From: Sapria himalayana
Lineage: Eukaryota > Streptophyta > Magnoliopsida > Malpighiales > Rafflesiaceae
Direction of reading: 5' to 3'
Assembly (NCBI GenBank): GCA_029783825.1
Contig: JAREIK010000506.1
Coordinates: forward strand, 450,502 to 514,501
Length of the DNA: 64,000 nucleotides
Within the stretch, counting starts at the first letter, position 1. Every line of letters starts with the position of its first letter. The notes below the pieces were generated by a model. The model saw only the letters and a program-made list of their open reading frames with translations. It did not search any database and had not been told where the DNA came from. Below are positions 60,300 to 64,000 of the stretch, in pieces. Both the position numbers and the translations under genes were made by a program.

Positions 60300-60860
60300 T
60301 TTGATACACCCAACATAGTTGAGCAACATTAGTACAATGTAAGCATATCAAACCCAAGTATTCATCACAATCCTTTTCTTTGTTTAAATCATCTCATGGT
60401 TGTGAAGATAAGATGATTCTATTAGGAGGAGCTAGAAACTATTTAAAAGAGATGTTGAGAAGATGTCCTTGGCATGGGTTTGAGTTGTGGTTTCAAGTCC
60501 AAACTTTCTACAATAAGCCAAACTACATGAGGATATGCACCATTGATATGGTCGTGGGTGGATTGATTATCAACAACTCACTTGAGGAAGTGTAATATTT
60601 ATTTGAAGAGTTAGCAAAGAATATCACGTCTTTGAGAGAATACAAACTGAAGTATTGGAGTTGGATAGATTAAAGACTTTAGAAACTTTTCTTAAAATAT
60701 TGGAAGCCCAAGAGGAAAAAAAAGTAAAAAAGAATGGAAGAAATCATCATTTTGCAACATTTAGAAATGAAAAACTTCAATCCTATTTATCAAGTGGAAG
60801 AGGCCAATGGTTTATAAAGAAAAAGGTATGTATTTTGAACCAATACTAATATCTCTACAC
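60300..60860 (+). pseudogene. Athila-like gag remnant
   Basis: The stretch NYLKEMLRRCPWHGFELWFQ in the frame 60380-60595, followed by QTFYNKPNYMR and GGLIINNSLEE, is the conserved C-terminal gag segment of plant Athila/TAT Gypsy elements (family form: RCPHHG..W.Q..TFYNGL...AGG.L..K..EE). A second frame at 60655-60849 is charged. The N-terminal part of gag is not recognisable. Confidence 0.78.
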
Positions 60861-61059
60861 AATACTCTTTGAACATGATAAATCATAAAGATTTTTCACA
60901 TGGAAGCTATAGTAGTGAGTAGTAGAATGTTGGACAAATCTTAAAGAATTTTGGGAATAGTTCGAGAAATATAAGATAAATAAAAATTGCTCGAAGAAAT
61001 GGAAAGATGGATTTGATGGATAATGATGCTAAAGGTAATTCTTTTTAAATCTTCTTTTT

Positions 61060-61846
61060 ACAACATGTTTTAGGAAAAAAAAATTAGATGAATAGTATGA
61101 GAAAATTTTCAATATTTTTTAAAAGTTGAAAGTGAATATTTTATTGGTTGAAATAACCTTAAATAACAAAGTATATGAAATTCATGAATGATATAATGAG
61201 TAGTAAAAGAAAGTTGAGATATATAAAATTATGAATATGATTGAATAATTTAATATGATTATTCATTAAAAATCTTTAAGAAGTTGAATGATCTAGAATG
61301 TTTTACGATACCATATATAATAGGCGAGCACACATTCTAGAAATAATCAACCAAACACCCAAATAGTATTATTGAAGATGTATTGGTTAAACTTAATATA
61401 TTTTTTTATGTGAAATTTGTTGAGTTGGATATAGAGGAAGATCAATGCCATTTTTAGCTATTAGATAGGCACTCATCGATATCAAGAAGGGAGAGTTTAC
61501 TTTTCTTATAAGCAAAGAGCAAGTAAAATTCAACCTTTACAAAAATCAATAGAATTTAGATGATGATGAGAAAGATTATTGAAGGATACATAATCTCCTC
61601 CACACATCAATACAACAAAAGATGAACTTTAGATTGATAAATTTAATAAAAGACTACTGGTTTCATGAATATGAAAAAGATGACATTGATAAGAAAAATT
61701 GGAGATATGAAAGTGGAGAAGCAGAAATTGATGAGGATGACTATTATAAAATAACAACATTCTACAAATTCATGACTTTAGACTATTCCAAAAAAAAATA
61801 CTATAAGGAAGTAGAAAAGGAAAGTGAAATGCCCAAATTATCATGA
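61060..61846 (+). pseudogene. Athila-like protease remnant and acidic tail
   Basis: Pieces include KYMKFMNDIMSSKRKL (near 61170) before the protease and GRSMPFLAIR-ALIDIKKGEF plus KEQVKFNLYKN (61436-61552) from its C-terminal end; the catalytic segment itself is lost or unreadable. The open frame 61622-61846 (74 residues, DYWFHEYEKDDIDKKNW) is homologous in place and composition to the acidic stretch at 40010-40210. Confidence 0.7.
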
Positions 61847-61849
61847 TAG

Positions 61850-62631
61850 CTGCTTAAAAAATGATATTGAGAATATAGAGACAAGACTAGTAGTAGAAAT
61901 AGAGGAATAATTCCAACTAGTGATTTATGATATTATAGAGGAAACATAGCTGAAACAAAGATTCTAGAGGAACCAAAAAAAGGAAATAAATAAAGTAGAG
62001 GCAGCAATTGAAAGCATGACTTTTAGTAGTGCCATGAATTTGGATATATATAACCTAAATGAAGAAGCTGTAACAATGAATAACACTATGATCAGGTGAT
62101 TCAAGAAGAAAAAGCTCAAGCTATAGATCAAGAAAAAGCCATGGTGATCCAAAAGGTCATGACATCTATTTGAGAAAGATCCAAAGATAGACTCATGAAG
62201 AAGCCTAGAAAATGATTCAACATTAAAAAAGAATTTTGAAATATAGGAGCGAGTAAAAGATTATACTAAAAAGTTAGTCTAAATAGTTGAGGTCATCAAT
62301 TGATGTATCAACTTATTAATAGTCTAACTATGAATGCAAGCTTGTTAATCAACGAGAAAAAAATTTTACATGGTGGATGAAATAATATATTATGTATTCT
62401 TTACATAAATTATCGTGTATATTTTATGCACCTAAATATTTGGTCACATAACTTAAACCTCACCATGGCTCTCTTACATAACCTCATAAAAAGAAGTAGC
62501 CTAACTATCTTGACACACTATGACACTCAAACTAAATATTAGAAAACAATTATGGTATATTAATGTACAGTTTAATTTTTTAGATTGGGATTAATTATTG
62601 AAAGATGTGCAATGACTTTTGTGTATTAGTT
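61850..62631 (+). other. Interior of the Athila-like element before the 3' LTR
   Basis: Lys/Glu-rich broken frames resembling 34690-35040, then AT-rich sequence. I could not identify a polypurine tract directly before the LTR. Confidence 0.4.
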
Positions 62632-64000
62632 TGTTAAGTATACCAAATAATAAATATTACTAGTTATTTTGGTAATTATTCTTGATATGTTTGCATGAAA
62701 AAAAAGGCTTTAAATAGAATGATTTCATGAAATAGTAGTTTTGGTGTATTATGATGAATAGTAATGAAATTGAGTAATTTTTATATGAACAATAAAATTT
62801 TGTACAATTATTAAGTATGAGGGGAGAAAAATATCATGCAAAGTTATATCATTTCTTATCTTATGACTTTGTTATACCATCAAGAGCATATTAAATTATG
62901 TTGTCATCCATTCATGGCAAAAACTCTAAATTATTTGTCATGTAAATCTTCATATGTCATGACACTATCACCTCATTAAAATAATTATTTAACTATGTAA
63001 TATTTTTGTTTGGTTGTGAACCTTTTTTATAGTCATAGCTACACTAGCTCAACAATATTTTAAAAGCTACAATATTAAGAACGGTAATATTGTAGCTATT
63101 CTCTAGTATCATGACTATCTCTTTCATGAGGCACAAATAATACTAATGAAAAAGTTATGGCTATTCTTCATTACTCTAACTTTTAGCTATAGAAATTTAT
63201 AGGGAGTATATACTTGAACCATGACTATTTTCAGACTCAAGATTTTTTCTCTTGAGAAAAGGTAAAAGTCATGATCATTCTTAGTGTCATGATTTTTTAT
63301 TATAGAGGAAAAATACATGAGCCGCAATAATTCTCATTGCAACAACTTTGTATTGTAGAAAGAAAAAACATGAGCTATGACCATTATCAGTGTTATGACT
63401 TTGTGTTACAAATAGGAAATATATGATCCATGGGCATTTTTAGAGCCATTGAAATCTAATAAAAAAAAGAGAAAAAAGCTTTGACCATCTATACCACCAT
63501 GACTTTGTGTTACAAAGAGGTAAGGTTGTATCTATGAGCATTTCCCAACATTGTGACTTACCACTTGAAAATTCATCCATACACATGAGTATAAATGGAA
63601 ATAACAAAATATCGAGTTCAAAAGGTGAGAGAAAATCAAGAAATCCAAAAGAGAGGACAAATTTTACTACATCTTGGGTGGTATACATGATCAAAAAGAT
63701 GAAGCAAAACACAAGTTTAATCCCTAAGGGTGGGGCATAAATTTTGACCTCCATGTAGGGGTAGATCCAAGGCACACTAAATGATGATTATGAGTTTAGA
63801 GTTTTGAATATTTGATTCTCTTTAATGCTATCATTGAGAATCTGAAATTCCCCGAGTTGTATTTTAAAATTTCTCATGTTAATTTCTCTCAAATTTCAAG
63901 CAAAATTAAGGTCTAAGGTTGGTATATTTTGTTACATATAATCATTATATAATTGATGAATTTTATATTTGGTTTGTATTGTAGTTTATTATTAATGGAT
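62632..64000 (+). repeat. 3' LTR of the Athila-like element (incomplete)
   Basis: It aligns with 57112-58565 of the 5' LTR to the last base of the window; about 1.1 kb of LTR should follow outside. By-eye identity of roughly 70-75 percent between LTRs means an old insertion. Confidence 0.8.

Larger units (their letters stand above)
57112..64000 (+). mobile_element. Athila-like LTR retrotransposon, RT-less, cut by the window end
   Basis: Two direct repeats start alike: 57112 (TATTTAGTATACCAAATATC) and 62632 (TGTTAAGTATACCAAATAAT), and stay alignable to the window end. The interior of about 3 kb holds a decayed tRNA-Asp primer site, gag and protease pieces and a charged segment, then the 3' LTR. 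No reverse transcriptase, RNase H or integrase is visible, and there is no room for a full pol. Confidence 0.82.

Overview
The window is nuclear DNA from a flowering plant: an AT-rich, transposon-dominated stretch with one intact host gene. The plant assignment rests on an intronless PLS-class pentatricopeptide (PPR) protein with a DYW editing domain, Ac-like hAT transposons, an L1-type LINE carrying a plant-type RNase H, Ty1/Copia relics primed by initiator tRNA-Met, and Athila/TAT-type Ty3/Gypsy relics primed by tRNA-Asp. I cannot name the genus from sequence alone.

Layout. 1-1145: minus-strand LTR piece of the Gypsy family. 1570-5400: degenerate tandem array whose units each carry a microsatellite block. 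5654-8788 (-): intact 1044-aa PPR-DYW gene. 9083-9334: nine perfect copies of a 27-bp minisatellite upstream of that gene. 9578-12964: hAT copy 1. About 13469-22000 (-): Gypsy-family element with two LTRs, one split by hAT copy 3 (17173-20478). 24240-25750 and 25967-30704 (-): two Copia relics, the second with LTRs, primer site and polypurine tract. 30840-31800 (-): an unrecognised possible gene or gene fragment. 32180-32710 (-): an isolated Copia RNase H relic. 32950-40262: Gypsy-family LTR, leader, gag and protease relics. 40271-50776: hAT copy 2 with a perfect 8-bp target duplication, split by a nearly intact 7-kb LINE (40939-47930). 50785-55130: continuation and LTR of the Gypsy relic. 57112-64000: another Gypsy-family element, with its 5' LTR, interior and the first part of its 3' LTR, which runs off the window.

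Main observations. At least five pieces of one Athila/TAT-like family, on both strands, explain most of the apparently empty DNA. They have long LTRs (about 2.5 kb), a decayed tRNA-Asp primer site, gag, protease and a later ORF like the domain called putative plant transposon protein, but I see no reverse transcriptase or integrase in any copy, so the family looks non-autonomous. The three hAT copies lost the same conserved tryptophan codon in different ways (TAG, TGA, TAG), and the primer sites differ from the canonical one mostly by C-to-T/G-to-A changes, as expected for deamination of methylated cytosine. Nesting gives a relative chronology: Gypsy family first, hAT into it, LINE into hAT. 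The only gene with a clear working role is the PPR protein, probably an organelle RNA editing factor. I saw no convincing new defence or metabolic system.
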